Assembly (NCBI GenBank): GCA_950022295.1
Contig: OX465600.1
Location: forward strand, 5,518,001 to 5,582,000
Source of the DNA: Bromus sterilis
Taxonomy: Eukaryota; Streptophyta; Magnoliopsida; Poales; Poaceae
Direction: 5' to 3'
Length of the DNA: 64,000 nt
A model generated the notes under the pieces. It made no database searches. It was not told the DNA's origin and worked only from the letters and a program-made list of their open reading frames with translations. Of this stretch, positions 31,500 through 43,985 are shown in pieces. The stretch's first letter is position 1. Each line of letters begins with the position of its first letter. Both the position numbers and the translations under genes were made by a program.

Positions 31500-34400
31500 T
31501 GTATGCTGCACAGTTGTACCTCGTGCGGAGAAAGCTATAAGAGTACACCGTCGCCCCCCTCCCGGCCGGCCCCGGCCTCACGCCCGGACTAAGCAGGGTT
31601 TCGGTGAAGAAAGACTGCCGTAGTACCGCATTAACTTGCATGTGATTAGTTGTAGGGTATGTGTCCAAGTGTGGTGTAAGATCAATGCATAAATGCAATG
31701 TCTAGCTCCTTGGTGTGACCATTTTCACATTCATGTGATAGCACTATTCAAAGTCATGGACATGTAGGTGGAAATACACCCGTTTGCGGGTATTCCGGGG
31801 GCTACGAAAGGTTACAAGGTCCCAACCTTGTTTTCCATGTAGTTTTGTCCTAAACAAATCTTAACAAACCAAAAATTACATTGTTGAAACATCATGCGGA
31901 GAAAGCTATAGGGGCAGACCGCCAGGCCCCCCTCCGAAGCAGGATGTCGCAGGTGAATAACCGCCAGAGCGTCGGAATCCCACAAAAATTTGCATGTGGA
32001 CCTAGTTTATGTGTTCAAGTGTGGTGGAAGGCCCATAGATGTAAAACATAGATCCCGGGTGTGACCTTCTTCATACATGAATGCGATAACACTTAGAAAA
32101 AGATTCGTGCACACGTGTAGACGTGTACTCCCGGAGGTGAATGATCTTGTGGTGAAATGTGTCCAACCTTGCTTCTCCATGTACATATATATGTGCTAAA
32201 CAAGCACAGATGGAGACAAGAAGTCCATTGGTCCACCCTGGTACGGAGATCAGCTATAGGGGTATTAAAAAAGTCCATTGGTCCATCATCATCACTCTGA
32301 GGCTCATTCTCATCTCCATCAGGGGTAGACCTGCTGGTCCCCCCGATTGTCTACCCCCCTAGATATTCTCCGGATGGGGGTAGCCCGGTGGACATTTGTC
32401 TTGGGTTGTGTTTGGTTAGGTCATAGCTAGGGTCATTACAAACCATGTATGTGTTCCGATGCCCTGATTAAGCTATCGGTGTTTCCTATTTATTTAACCC
32501 GTACCGCGCGGGCCCGGATCGTCTACCTCCCTAGCTAGATGCTTGCAAAGAGCTAAAAGGTTTGCTGTAGGGTGAAGATCTTGAGCAAGAGCAGGACACT
32601 GATGATCCAGTGAAGAAAAGAGGTGGTTGTGGTTTCGGAGGTGAATGACCGTCGGAGGGCCGGAATCATTGGAAAACCTGCATGTGGAGCTAGGTTATGT
32701 TTATAAGTGTGATTTAATATTTGTAGATGGCATATGTAGGTCATTTGTCTGACGTTGTTCACGGACATGGGCTAACACTTAGTAAAATCGTCGATCCGTA
32801 TGTGGAAACTCTCGGTACGTGTCTACCGGTGTGAATAATGTGGTGAAACGTGTTCAACCTTGGTTTTCCATGTACATATGTGCCAAACAAACATAGATAG
32901 ATAAAAAAGTCCATTGGTCCATCCTCGTACGGAGAAAGCTATAAGGGTAGATCTGCGGGGCCCCCGCCGATCTAGGGTTTCGGAGGTGAATGACCGTCGG
33001 AGGGCCGGAATCATTGGAAAACCTGCATGTGGACCTAGGTTATGTTTATAAGTGTGATTTAATGTTTGTAGATGGCATATGTAGGTCATGTGTCTGACGT
33101 TGTTCACGGACATGGGCTAACACTTAGTAAAATCGTCTATCCGTATGTGGAAACTCCCGGTACGTGTCTACCGGTGTGAATAATGTGGTGAAATGTGTTC
33201 AACCTTGGTTTTCCATGTACATATGTGCTAAACAAACATAGATAGATAAAAAGTCCATTGGTCCATCCTCGTACGGAGAAAGCTATAAGGGTAGATCTGC
33301 GGGGCCCCCCGATCTAGGGTTTCGGAGGTGAATGACCGTCGGAGGGCCGGAATCATTGGAAAACCTGCATGTGGAGCTAGGTTATGTTTATAAGTGTGAT
33401 TTAATGTTTGTAGATGGCATATGTAGGTCATGTGTCTGACGTTGTTCACGGACATGGGCTAACACTTAGTAAAATCGTCGATCCGTATGTGGAAACTCCC
33501 GGTACGTGTCTACCGGTGTGAATAATGTGCTGAAATGTGTTCAACCTTGGTTTTCCATGTACATATGTGCTAAACAAAAATAGATAGATAAAAAAGTCCA
33601 TTGGTCCATCCTCGTACGGAGAAAGCTATAAGGGTAGATCTGCGGGTCCCCCCCCCCCATCTAGGGTTTCGGAGGTGAATGACCGTCGGAGGGCTAGAAT
33701 CATTGGAAAACCTGCATGTGGAGCTAGGTTATGTTTATAAGTGTGATTTAATGTTTGTAGATGGCATATGTAGGTCATGTGTCTGACGTTGTTCACGGAC
33801 ATGGGCTAACACTTAGTAAAATCGTCGATCCGTATGTGGAAACTCTCGGTACGTGTCTACCGGTGTGAATAATGTGGTGAAATGTGTTCAACCTTGGTTT
33901 TCCATGTACATATGTGCTAAACAAACATAGATAGATAAAAAAGTCCATTGATCCATCCTCGTACGGAGAAAGCTATAAGGGTAGATCTGCGGGGCCCCCC
34001 GATCTAGGGTTTCGGAGGTGAATGACCGTCGGAGGGCCGGAATCATTGGAAAACCTGCATGTGGAGCTAGGTTATGTTTATAAGTGTGATTTTATGTTTG
34101 TAGATGGCATATGTAGGTCATGTGTCTGACGTTGTTCACGGACATGGGCTAACACTTAGTAAAATCGTCTATCCGTATGTGGAAACTCCCGGTACGTGTC
34201 TACCGGTGTGAATAATGTGGTGAAATGTGTTCAACCTTGGTTTTCCATGTACATATGTGCTAAACAAACATAGATAGATAAAAAAGTCCATTGGTCCATC
34301 CTCGTACGGAGAAAGCTATAAGGGTAGATCTGCGGCCCCCCCTGCCGATCTAGGGTTTCGGAGGTGAATGACCGTCGGAGGGCCGGAATCATTGGAAAAC

Positions 34401-36091
34401 CAGCATATGGAGCTAGGTTGTGTTTATAAGTGTGATTTAATGTTTGTAGATGGCATATGTAGGTCATGTGTCTGATGTTGTTCACGGACATGGGCTAACA
34501 CTTAGTAAAATCGTCGATCCGTATGTGGAAACTCTCGGTACGGGTCTACCGGTGTGAATAATGTGGTGAAACGTGTTCAACCTTGGTTTTCCATGTACAT
34601 ATGTGCCAAACAAACATAGATAGATAAAAAATTCCATTGGTCCATCCTCGTACGGAGAAAGCTATAAGGGTAGATCTGCGGGGCCCCCCGATCTAGGGTT
34701 TCAGAGGTGAATGACCGTCGGAGGGCCGGAATCATTGGAAAACCTGCATGTGGAGCTAGGTTATATTTATAAGTGTGATTTAATGTTTGTAGATGGCATA
34801 TGTAGGTCATGTGTCTGACGTTGTTCACGGACATGGGCTAACACTTAGTAAAATCGTCGATCCGTATGTGGAAATTCTCGGTACGTGTCTACCGGTGTGA
34901 ATAATGTGATGAAATGTGTTCAACCTTGGTTTTCCATGTACATATGTGCTAAAAAAACATAGATAGATAAAAAAGTCCATTGGTCCATCCTCGTACGGAG
35001 AAAGCTATAAGGGTAGATCTGCGCCCCCCCCCCCCCCCCCCCGCCGATCTAGGGTTTCGGAGGTGAATGACCGTCGGAGGGCCGGAATCATTGGAAAACC
35101 AGCATGTGGAGCTAGGTTGTGTTTATAAGTGTGATTTAATGTTTGTAGATGGCATATGTAGGTCATGTGTCTGACGTTGTTCACGGACATGGGCTAACAC
35201 TTAGTAAGATCGTCGATCCGTATGTGGAAACTCTCGGTACGGGTCTACCGGTGTGAATAATGTGGTGAAACGTGTTCAACCTTGGTTTTCCATGTACATA
35301 TGTGCCAAACAAACATAGATAGATAAAAAAGTCCATTGGTCCATCCTCGTACGGAGAAAGCTATAAGGGTAGATCTGCGGGTCCCCCCCCGATCTAGGGT
35401 TTCGGAGGTGAATGACCGTCGGAGGGAGGGAATCATTGGAAAACCTGCATGTGGAGCTAGGTTATGTTTATAAGTGTGATTTAATGTTTGTAGATGGCAT
35501 ATGTAGGTCATGTGTTTGACGTTATTCACGGACTTGGGCTAACACTTAGTAAAATCGTCGATCCGTATGTGGAAACTCTCGGTACGTGTCTACCGGTGTG
35601 AATAATGTGATTAAATGTGTTCAACCTTGGTTTTCCATGTACATATGTGCTAAAAAAACATAGATAGATAAAAAAGTCCATTGTTCCATCCTCGTACGGA
35701 GAAAGCTATAAGGGTAGATCTGCCCCCCCCCCCCCCCCGCCGATCTAGGGTTTCGGAGGTGAATGACCGTCGGAGGGCCGGAATCATTGGAAAACCAGCA
35801 TGTGGAGCTAGGTTGTGTTTATAAGTGTGATTTAATGTTTGTAGATGGCATATGTAGGTCATGTGTCTGACGTTGTTCACGGACATGGGCTAACACTTAG
35901 TAAAATCTTCGATCCGTATGTGGAAACTCTCGGTACGGGTCTACCGGTGTGAATAATGTGGTGAAACGTGTTCAACCTTGGTTTTCCATGTACATATGTG
36001 CCAAACAAACATAGATAGATAAAAAAGTCCATTGGTCCATCCTCGTACGGAGAAAGCTATAAGGGTAGATATGCGCCCCCCCCTTCCGGCG
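31500..36091. repeat. ~345-bp tandem array inside the large CACTA
   Basis: The landmark CCTCGTACGGAGAAAGCTAT recurs, with only small changes, at 32923, 33267, 33610, 33957, 34300, 34646, 34989, 35345, 35690 and 36041. The spacings are 343-356 bp. Each unit carries GGTTTCGGAGGTGAATGACC, CATGTGGAGCTAGG and GACGTTGTTCACGGAC. Length differences come mainly from a run of C/G after GTAGATCTGCG (from about 6 to more than 15 bases). Three older, diverged units lie at 31.5, 31.9 and 32.2 kb. The short minus-strand frames repeated in each unit are a by-product of the repetition. Confidence 0.95.
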
Positions 36092-36239
36092 CAAGAAAGT
36101 TTGAAAACATAAAAAAAATTATATGCTTGAGATACTATTACAATGGTGTAAAAAATATAAAAGTAAAAAAGAATTTATATGCTTGAAAAAAGAAAAGAAC
36201 ACAGAAACAAAAAATGAAAAAAAAAATGAAAATACACCT

Positions 36240-37000
36240 AAGCCGACGGCCAGGCCGTCGGCGTATCTGTAATTAAAAAAATGAAAAAGACCTAAGCCGA
36301 CGGCCAGGCCGTCGGCGTAGGTCGTCGCCCCCAAATCGGACAAAGCCCCCCTGGGGCAACGGTTGCCCACGCTCTCCCCCTCCCCTGTGCCCAACCCCCT
36401 CCCCGCCCCCACGCTCGCCCGGCCCCGTCGCCGGCTTCGCCGCCGCCCCCACCTCCACCGCACCTCCCCACCTCCACCGCCGTCCCCACCCTCCCACGCG
36501 CCACCGCCGCCGCACCTCCCCACCTCCTCATCTCGGCCCGCCGCCGCCGCCACACTCCCCACCCGCCGCCCACCTCCCCGTGTCGCCCCCTCCCCACCTC
36601 CCCGTGCCGCCGCCCACCTCCCCACCTCCCCACCCACCGCCGTCGCCCTCTCCACCTCCCTCCTCCGCCTGCTGTGGCAAGGTGCCCGGCGCGCCACCTC
36701 GAGCTCGCCCTCCCCTGTTCACCCTCGTAGGTTTGTTAGGATTGTTAGGATTTGCTACGATTTGTTTTGTTGAATTTTAGTTTGTTAGTTTTTGCTAGGA
36801 TTTGCTAGGATTGTTAGGATTTGCTAGGATTTGCTAGGATTGTTAGGATTTGCTAGGATTTGTTTTGTTGAAGTTTAGGTAGATTTAATTTAGGTTTGAT
36901 AGGATTTGCTAGGAATTGCTTCAATGTAGGTTTGTTAGGGTTTGTTATGATTTGCTAGGAATTGCTTCAATTTAGGTTTGCTTTAAAATTATAGTGTTAA
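36240..37000. other. GC-rich leader and short repeats of the CACTA gene
   Basis: Two AAGCCGACGGCCAGGCCGTC palindromic motifs (36240-36320) precede a CCCCACCTCC-rich block (36340-36720). Then comes a run of about ten TTTGTTAGGATTTGCTAGGAT-like short repeats (36725-36990). It probably contains the promoter and 5' leader of the following transposase gene. Confidence 0.5.
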
Positions 37001-37119
37001 GGTAGATAGGGTTTTCCCCCCTTTTATTTTTATTATAGTGTTAATGTTTTTTAGGGTTTATGCGAATGTTCATTTTTTTCTAAGTTTAGGTTTATTTTTA
37101 TCTATGATATGTCCTTATG

Positions 37120-38879
37120 TGATATGTGTATGCAGGGTCGTTGAGGGACATCGCCGCCGTCTCGAAGCCACCACCGTCATCTCGGAGCCGCCCGACTGCT
37201 TCCTCTACGCGCCGAAGGTGAGCTAGCACTCGGTCTCCCCCCTTGCATTTTGCTATGTCACTAGATTCCATTTTGCACGTCAAGTCGCGTAACCTAGGTG
37301 TCACTTCCCATCCGCGAGCGTTACGCAGATAAATATGCATTAGTGGTCAGCATATTATGAAGTGTAACACTTGCGGCATTTACGGGACAGTCGCCGGATC
37401 CGTAGATTGGGTACGTTTTCCATGTTCTGCTCCGGTCCGAGTCAGAATTTCGTCAGCGCCTCCACGTTGTTCTCCGGATGCACATCCTCTCGGCTTTTTG
37501 CCGAGACGTGTCTCAGGAGAGCAGCGGGGAGGTGCTGCCGAAATTCTGTCTCGGACCGGGGTGGAGCATGGAGAACGTACTCAATCTCCGGATCCGTACT
37601 CAATGTCGACGAGCCCAAGTGTGACCCCAAGCTCCTCCTCTTCAAGTTTCCCGGTGGCAAGGCCGGTGGCGCAAAACCTCATACCTTGTCCAACCAAGAT
37701 AAGGAGTGCATAATGCTCTATGTGCTTATGAACATGGGGGAAGTGGTGGAGGACCAGAAGAAAGAGAGCGGGGAGGAGGAGGAGGAGGAGGTGCCCAGTT
37801 TCCTTAGGTAAAATGGCGACTTAATTACTTTGCAACTGGTAACTCGGTTTCGTTCTAATACGTATTTTCTCCTTCTAGCCAATTCGTGGATGAGGTGTGG
37901 CCGGGACCAACAGATCCCGATGCTGCGCAGTTGGATGCTCTTCTGAAAGGGGGTGCCCCGGGAAGAAGTTTCACGTCATGGTTCAGGGAAAAGGTAATCC
38001 GTAACCTATCCCTCTTAATTACCTGACAACTTGGCCCTCTTATTACACGTAACTAATGCACGATTCGTACTAAACTTGTAGGGAGCTGATCCCACAGTGA
38101 TGATGTCGGATGAGTTGAGATGTGTCTCTCAGGGTTTTAACAGTAAAGTCAACATGTATGAGAAGTATGATGTGAATGGGTATCGCTTTCATACAGAGGG
38201 CCACCAAAATAGTCGCCCGGGTGCAAAAACTATAAATACCGGGGTCTTCACCAAGGGACAAGATGACTTTGATTACTACAGAAGGTTGCAGAACGTATAC
38301 GAGCTGACGTTCAACAATGGGCCCGTAGAACTCAATCTCGTTGTGTTCAGATGCCACTGGTTCAATCCACACCATGGACACAAAAATACCCCTTCCATTG
38401 GGTTAGTTGAAGTTAGGCCTTCAACCACCTATAGCGGATCCGATGTCTTTGTTGTGGCTCACCAAGCGAAGCAAGTTTATTACTTTCCCTACCCATGCCA
38501 GAAAGAATACCTCCAGGGCTGGGAAGTCGTGTACCAGGTATCGCCACATGGTAAACTACCCATGCCCTCCGAGGACGATTACAACAACATTAACCCTCAA
38601 ACATACGAGGGAATTTTCTATCAAGAGCAAGAGAACTTTGGGGACTTTGGCTTAGAAGGTCTTGAGGACCTCGAGAACGATGCACACACCCGTGGTGAGA
38701 TAGTCACGGATATAAGTGACATAGAGATGCTCAACAAGGCACATGCCAATGATGAGCCTCAGAGTGATGATGATGATGAGCCTCCACCGTCCGAGGATCT
38801 CGACGCTTTATACGCACGTGATAGTGATAGTGATGATGGAGATAAGAATGAGCCTCAGAGTGATGATGATGATTATTAG
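37120..38879 (+). pseudogene. TNP2-type CACTA transposase, C-terminal part only
   Basis: Exons that can be placed are about 37600-37807 (LLLFKFPGGKAGG and then NQDKECIMLYVLMN), 37879-37993 (QFVDEVWPGPTDPDAAQL and then SWFREK) and 38082-38879. The last encodes a DUF4216-like segment: KYDVNGYRFHTEGH, TGVFTKGQDDFDYYRRL, VVFRCHWFNP, VFVVAHQAKQVYYFPYP, then an acidic DDDDEPPPSE tail. In complete CACTA elements this is the end of the transposase, after the catalytic domain. The catalytic part, which should precede it, is absent, and the tandem array occupies the upstream space. The product cannot catalyse transposition. Confidence 0.75.
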
Positions 38880-39183
38880 TATTTATGTATCTCGATACTA
38901 TATGTATGTTATTTTGGATGATGATGATGATTGTGTGCGGATGTGCTACGATGAATTGATGATGATGTTATTTTGTATCTTGTCGATGTGCACGTGCTAT
39001 TTAAAATACTCTATGTTCCATGACAATGATGAGTCTCCACCGTGCGAGGATCCCGAGGCTGAGAGTGATGACGAGTATTAGTATTTATTTTCATCTTAAT
39101 TGCATTCGTCTTTATGCTTCTTAATTGCATTGCGTCTTTATGCTTAATTGTTTTATTTTTCTCAATGCAGGTGATTGGCCAAT

Positions 39184-41729
39184 ATGAGTGGCAAGGCATC
39201 ACCGCAGTCCTTGCTTCAGGGGATAAAAAAGACGAAGAGTGGAAGAGCAACCACCTCAAGGTACGGCGCCGAGGAGGTAGGAGGAGGAGGGGATGCAGGA
39301 CGAGGAGGAGGAAGAGGGGGACGTCCCCCGAGGTCAGACCGAGGAGGTAAATTGCATCTTCATTATGCTTGGTATTTATTTTTCAACATGCTTCTTAATT
39401 GTTTATCTTTTCCGATTGCAGGAGGCCGAGGACGAGGTCGAGGACGAGGGCGAGGTACCGTCCTTCTAAGTGACATACCCTCCGCTTCCGGCGACGTGGC
39501 TTCACAGACCGCGTTCTCGGAGTCTCCAGACGAGGAGATTGACTCTCAAGACTTGGAAGCGGAGTCTCGAGACGAGGAGATGGTGACTGCGTCGGGGCCA
39601 TCGAGTGCGTCGACGAAGAAGGCAAAGGTTCGTGGGGAAGCAGAAGTCCCTAAGGAGGAGCCTGCCCCGGAGGCTCGGACCCTCATTGAACCTACTAGAA
39701 CTGAGTAAGTGGCTATAGTTTCATTTCGTTGATACCAACTTGGCAGCATGTACTAATGTTTGATTCTTGTGCAGCAATTGGCTTCATCCTGCGGGGACCC
39801 GAGTCCCTGGCTGCATGCTTGGAGCTATCATTAGGAAGTTTTGGCCGGGCTTGTACACCACAGACAAAGGCGAGAGGAAGCTAGCCACGACTTGGAGACA
39901 CTACGAGCTCGCAGATTGTCCCCCCTACGGGAAAGCTTCTGACGCCGTGATCAATAAGTTTTGGATAAGGCAAAATCATGACTCTTCACACTTTTTTTGT
40001 TCATAGTTGATGACCCCGCCATGCTAACTCATGAATCCCACACTTTTTTGATGCATGATTTCAGAGATTCTATAGGGTGGCTCCGGAGCACCAGGAGACG
40101 GCGAACAAGACACTGCAGGCTCATTGTAAGAGGTTGACTAATCAGCAGTTCTATAACCAGGGTCATACCGCCAGGAGTCAATACAACATGGCGAAATCGG
40201 GCAAGCCGTTGCCGAAGCACGAGAATGTCAAGTCACGCTCGACGATGAGCGCGGAACAGTACGACGAGGTAAGTAAATTGTCGATGAGATTATATGTTAA
40301 TGCTAAGTTGCAATTGCATCATCTGTTCTTCACATGCGTATTGATTTTTCAGGTTAGGCCCGATTGGGCCTATGGCAAGGAGGAGGCATGGAGGGCGTTG
40401 ACTGCGAGGTGGCGCGGGGAAGACGAGGAGTGGAACGCCTTGAGCGAGCGGAACAAGGCGAACCGCGGCAGCGGGGGGACACATCGGGCTGGAAACCTAG
40501 GCAGTGAGCACTACAAGGCCAAGCTGGTATACACATACATGGAACAACCTGCTTTTATTTCCCCTCATGCATGTTCCTACTTGGTACTCATAAAATCTCT
40601 TTGGCGATGCAGGAGGATAAACTAGGGAGGCCTGTCAGCTCATATGAGTCATGGGACTCGATGAGGATGATGGCGCCCGATCTCTCCCAGCCTCAGCCTC
40701 AGCTTCCCGAGTACTTCGGCACTGCCCAAGAGGACGGTGCTAAGTACCTCGAGGCGATGATCGCTTTTAATCCAGAGTTGGACGACCCTAGAAGTGCGGA
40801 ACCCGACCCCAGAGCGTTGGTCGTGTCTGGGGGAGGCCTTCAGCACGGCCGTCTAAAGGTCATGGATAAGATGACCCCGCGCAGTCCCAATTTGAGCCTC
40901 ACGCGGATCAAGGCTACCCTCGGTCCCGACGACCCCACACCGCCTCCTCGACGACGGCCTTCCCAGACTGGCTACGATGTAAGTTTCTCTCATTTCCATC
41001 CTTTTTGTGACAATACTACTTCCTCAGTGGCTTAGTTGATGAGATGGTTCAATTTTTGTAATTGTAGGCTGCTTTCGAGGCGGCCTACAAGGCCCACAAC
41101 GACGCCTATTTGGTGGACCTTGCGCAGAGGAGACAGAGAGCACAAATACACGAGGAGTGGAAAGAGGCAAAAGAAGATGTAAGTTCCAACCTTTATTTTT
41201 TTCAAAAGATGACAAGTCTCAATTTTCATACTTTTGTGCAATGCCTGACATGTTAACTATCTTGCAGGCTCTAGAGAGTGCTCGGCTTACGGGAGTGCTC
41301 GTCGATATACCGCCACGACCTCCACGAGCCGGGCTTAAGCCAGAGTTTGTATCGAAGGAAGAGTTCGCCCAAAACTACTACTACACCGGCTTAACCCCGG
41401 TAATTTACTTGCCCAATCAGTTGCTACCACTTTCACGTGCCTTGGCGGTTGCTAACTATTGCTCAAACGTGTAGGGAACGGGAGCCTCCGGGACTGGACC
41501 CTTTGGTCGTGCTGCTGCCTCGCCGTCGGCGTCCCGCGCGGTCACACCGGTGCACCCTGGCCCCGGTGGTAGTGGTGCCTCGCGCGAGAGCACACCGGTT
41601 CATGGTGGCGCAGGATCACCTGCTTCCGGTGCTGGTTTGACGGCGCCTCCGCACCGTCAGTCGCCTATCTTCACGCGCGGAGACCTCGGCTTCTCCGGCT
41701 CGACTCCCTCTCCGGACGCGATGAGTTGA
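39184..41729 (+). CDS. CACTA ORF2 (Tnp1 / Ptta-En-Spm type), multi-exon
   Basis: From ATG 39184 (MSGKASPQSLLQ) at least nine coding blocks can be read, separated by short introns. They include Arg/Gly-rich and acidic blocks (39184-39348, 39421-39703), WLHPAGTRVPGCMLGAIIRK (39776-39962), FYRVAPEHQETANKTLQAHC (from 40066), PDWAYGKEEAWRALTARWRG (from 40354), GRPVSSYESWDSMRMMAPDL (from 40613), AAFEAAYKAHNDAYLVDLAQ (from 41069), a block at about 41268-41400, and a Ser/Pro/Thr-rich tail ending PDAMS at 41729. The layout matches the second, DNA-binding-type gene of plant CACTA elements, downstream of the transposase gene. One intron donor (after ~39962) is not a clear GT, so splicing there is uncertain. 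No in-frame stop was seen in the blocks. Confidence 0.7.
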
Positions 41730-42054
41730 TGATGATGCTACCTCGGCCGGGTTATGTACCGATACGATGTTTCTTCTCTTTGAATTTTATGTATGGATAC
41801 GTATGCTATGTATGGATACAATGTTTCTTCTTCTTATGCTATGTATGGATACGATGTATAAATGCTTGTGTCGATGGGCATGTGCTTATATCAATGCTTG
41901 TCTTGTGTTGATGTGCTTATATCAATTGTTGTGTCAGATGTGCATGTGCTTATATGCACATGATATAATATATAATGCAATATATATATCTATTATTGAA
42001 TTTGCTATATGCAGGGAAACAAGGAAAACAAACAAAAAAGGGGCCCTGCCACTA

Positions 42055-42480
42055 CCTATGCCGAGCGTCGGCGGCGTAGGCCATATCCTGTGCCATTTGG
42101 CACAGCCTACGCCGACGGCCAGGCCGTCGGCGTAGGTAGTGGCAGGGTCCAGACGAGACCAGCGGGCGACGCGTGGCCCGACTGGAAGGGGACCTACCCC
42201 GACGGCCCGGCCGTCGGCGTAGGCCCGAAGCCCCGCCGCCCCATAGCCTGCCGCGTGGGCGTAGAGGGCAACCAGCCGTAACAGCCGTTAAGCCCAGGGT
42301 GGGGCCCACTGGTGCTACGCCGACGGCTGTACGCCGACGGCCGCGCCTACGCCGACGGCTTTTAGGGCAAGCCCGAAAAAACCCAAGCCCGACGGCTCTA
42401 CGCCGACGGCGGCCGTCGGCGTAGGCCTAAGCCGACGGCTTTCTGGCCTACGCCGACGGTGGCCGGCCGTCGGCGTTTGG
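42055..42480. repeat. right subterminal repeats of the large CACTA
   Basis: A dozen or so TACGCCGACGGC / GCCGTCGGCGTAGG motifs in both orientations, ending about 15 bp before the TCCCGTAGTG terminus. Confidence 0.85.
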
Positions 42481-42496
42481 GTGCTGTCCCGTAGTG

Positions 42497-42870
42497 GGAT
42501 GATACAACGTCGGCTGCTGCTGGTACTGCTGGGGCGGCGACGGAGCGCCGTAAAACGGAGGTGCGTCCATGGTGTAGGCGTACGCCGTTCGCGCGCCAAG
42601 GATGCCAGGCGCCGAGCGGGGCTGTGGAGGCAGGGCCATGGGATAGGCATAGACGTGTCCAGTCCATGGCGGCTGAGAGGCACCAGCGCCCTGGTAGCCT
42701 CCATTGTTGGTGAAGCGACGACGCTTGTTGTTCCCCTGGTTGGGGGACGGCGAGCCGGGCTTGCCGGCGCCGTAGGCGGGAGCCGGCGCCCGAAACTGAC
42801 CACCCCCGCTACCCTGAGCGGGAGCCGCCGCCGGCACCTTGTGATGGACGGCAAGCGCGGTGTTGGACAA
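42497..42870 (-). pseudogene. copia gag fragment (5' part of the split polyprotein)
   Basis: The frame reads from 42870 down to the CACTA boundary: NTALAVHHKVPAAAP, GNNKRRRFTNNGGYQGAG, and a Gln/Pro-rich spacer PPQQYQQQPTLYH. It is in phase with the pol frame at 29412 when the CACTA is removed. The gag N-terminus, the leader and the 5' LTR are absent beyond ~42870, where unrelated sequence starts. The copia element was therefore truncated at this end by a deletion or rearrangement. Confidence 0.8.
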
Positions 42871-43044
42871 CGAATTCTATATCATTTCATGTCTCAAAAC
42901 AAACATCAAGATTGCAATTGTGGCTACCAAACACAAAGACAGAACCGAACCATGACATTCCGTTCCACTTGGTTCCCAAACCAAACACACCCTTAAAGCA
43001 TCTTCAATAGCGGGTGTATAATAGCAACCATGTCACTTATATTT
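42871..43044. other. unassigned boundary segment
   Basis: Between the truncated copia and the duplicated F-box flank. The minus strand ends in GGGTGTGTTTGGTTTGGGAA, which resembles a DNA-transposon terminus, but no partner end is visible. Confidence 0.3.
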
Positions 43045-43985
43045 TTTGGAATGAAGGGAGTAACAGCAAGACACCGGTGAAACGCGACAAACATTGTCAA
43101 CCTCCATGAGACCACTGATTGATTGGAATACAAACACATGCCATGATCATTAACTAGAGCACTGCCATTATGTTGATTTCAAATGAAAGAAGATGCATGT
43201 TTGCGAAGATGAGGGTTTGTAAATTCAACTAGGATATATAAGTGGATAAATTCTTGAAGAAGCGGGCTACAAAATCCAAGGAATTTGCACCCATGAGTTT
43301 GAACATTATCTGGAATTTTCAGAGAAAATAAGTAATTTTGTCAAATATACATTACTATTGTTGCTTTTGACTATGGAAATTGGGAGAATGTCTCTTTATA
43401 GATAACAGTGCTCGTCCACCCTCTAGGGCCGCCGGGTCCCAAAGTGAAGGCCTGGCAGCTGCCATCGTCGACGAGGCGGATGAGCTTGTAGTCACCGGAG
43501 ACGGCGGCACGGCCGAAGCCAAAGATGTTGTAGTAGCGCGTGGCGACGAAAGGGAACGCGCCGTGGTCGACCACGTCCAGCTGCGGGCTCCTTGCTAGCA
43601 CCTCCCCGGTGGCCGGATCGACCACCTGAACCCCGTCGCAGCTGGAAGCGCCGTTGACGCAGAGGAGGCCGTCGACGCTGGTGTTGCACATCATCCCGAA
43701 GCCGCCGGCGCCCTTGATGACCCTGACGACGTGGCCGTCCATGTCGAGGAGCCGCAAGTCGCGGCCTCCGGGGGGCTCTTCCTCGTGGAAGGAGCCCGAG
43801 TCGACGAGGAGCGGGCCGTGGCGGCGCCTGTGCGCGGCGGCGAAGACGGGGTTGTTAGAGAGGAGGCGGAGCCATCCCCTGGACACGCACCGGAACCGGC
43901 AGATGGACTTGACGGGCGTCCTGGAGAGGATGTCGAAGATGGCATGGTACGGTAACGAGGCTCCTGCTGCAGGTGGGGTAGTCAT
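43045..43985 (-). pseudogene. F-box gene copy, internal deletion
   Basis: The minus-strand frame 43371-43985 starts MTTPPAAGASLPYHAIF and is nearly identical to the first ~190 residues of the gene at 12247. It includes the F-box and the first half of the associated domain, up to GPGGPRGW. It then runs into a short foreign tail (TSTVIYKETFSQFP) and stops. Downstream flank matching 13705-14065 follows directly, so about 890 bp (second half of the CDS and first part of the 3' flank) is missing. The remaining 204-residue product keeps the SKP1-binding part but only part of the substrate domain. Confidence 0.9.

Larger units (their letters stand above)
29413..42496. mobile_element. CACTA element, ~13.1 kb, inside copia
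   Basis: The left end CACTACGGGA and right end TCCCGTAGTG are inverted repeats. The flanks AGA (29410-29412) and GGA (42497-42499) are a 3-bp target duplication with one mismatch. Joining the flanks after removing the element and one target copy restores the copia gag-pol frame exactly. Subterminal zones are full of GCCGTCGGCGTA / TACGCCGACGGC motifs. In order it contains a nested CACTA, a ~345-bp tandem array, a GC-rich leader, a truncated TNP2-type transposase, and a multi-exon ORF2. The transposase core is missing, so the element is non-autonomous. Confidence 0.9.

Noticed and set aside
32553..35886. Repeated minus-strand frames beginning MSVNNVRHMTYICHLQTL
   Set aside because: The same short frame occurs in each unit of the ~345-bp array. 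It ends at different points depending on the C-run length and has no upstream gene structure. It is a by-product of the tandem repeat.
31500..36091. CRISPR-like regularly spaced repeats
   Set aside because: The units are ~345 bp, contiguous and repeated over their entire length, with no spacer structure, and they lie inside a plant CACTA transposon.
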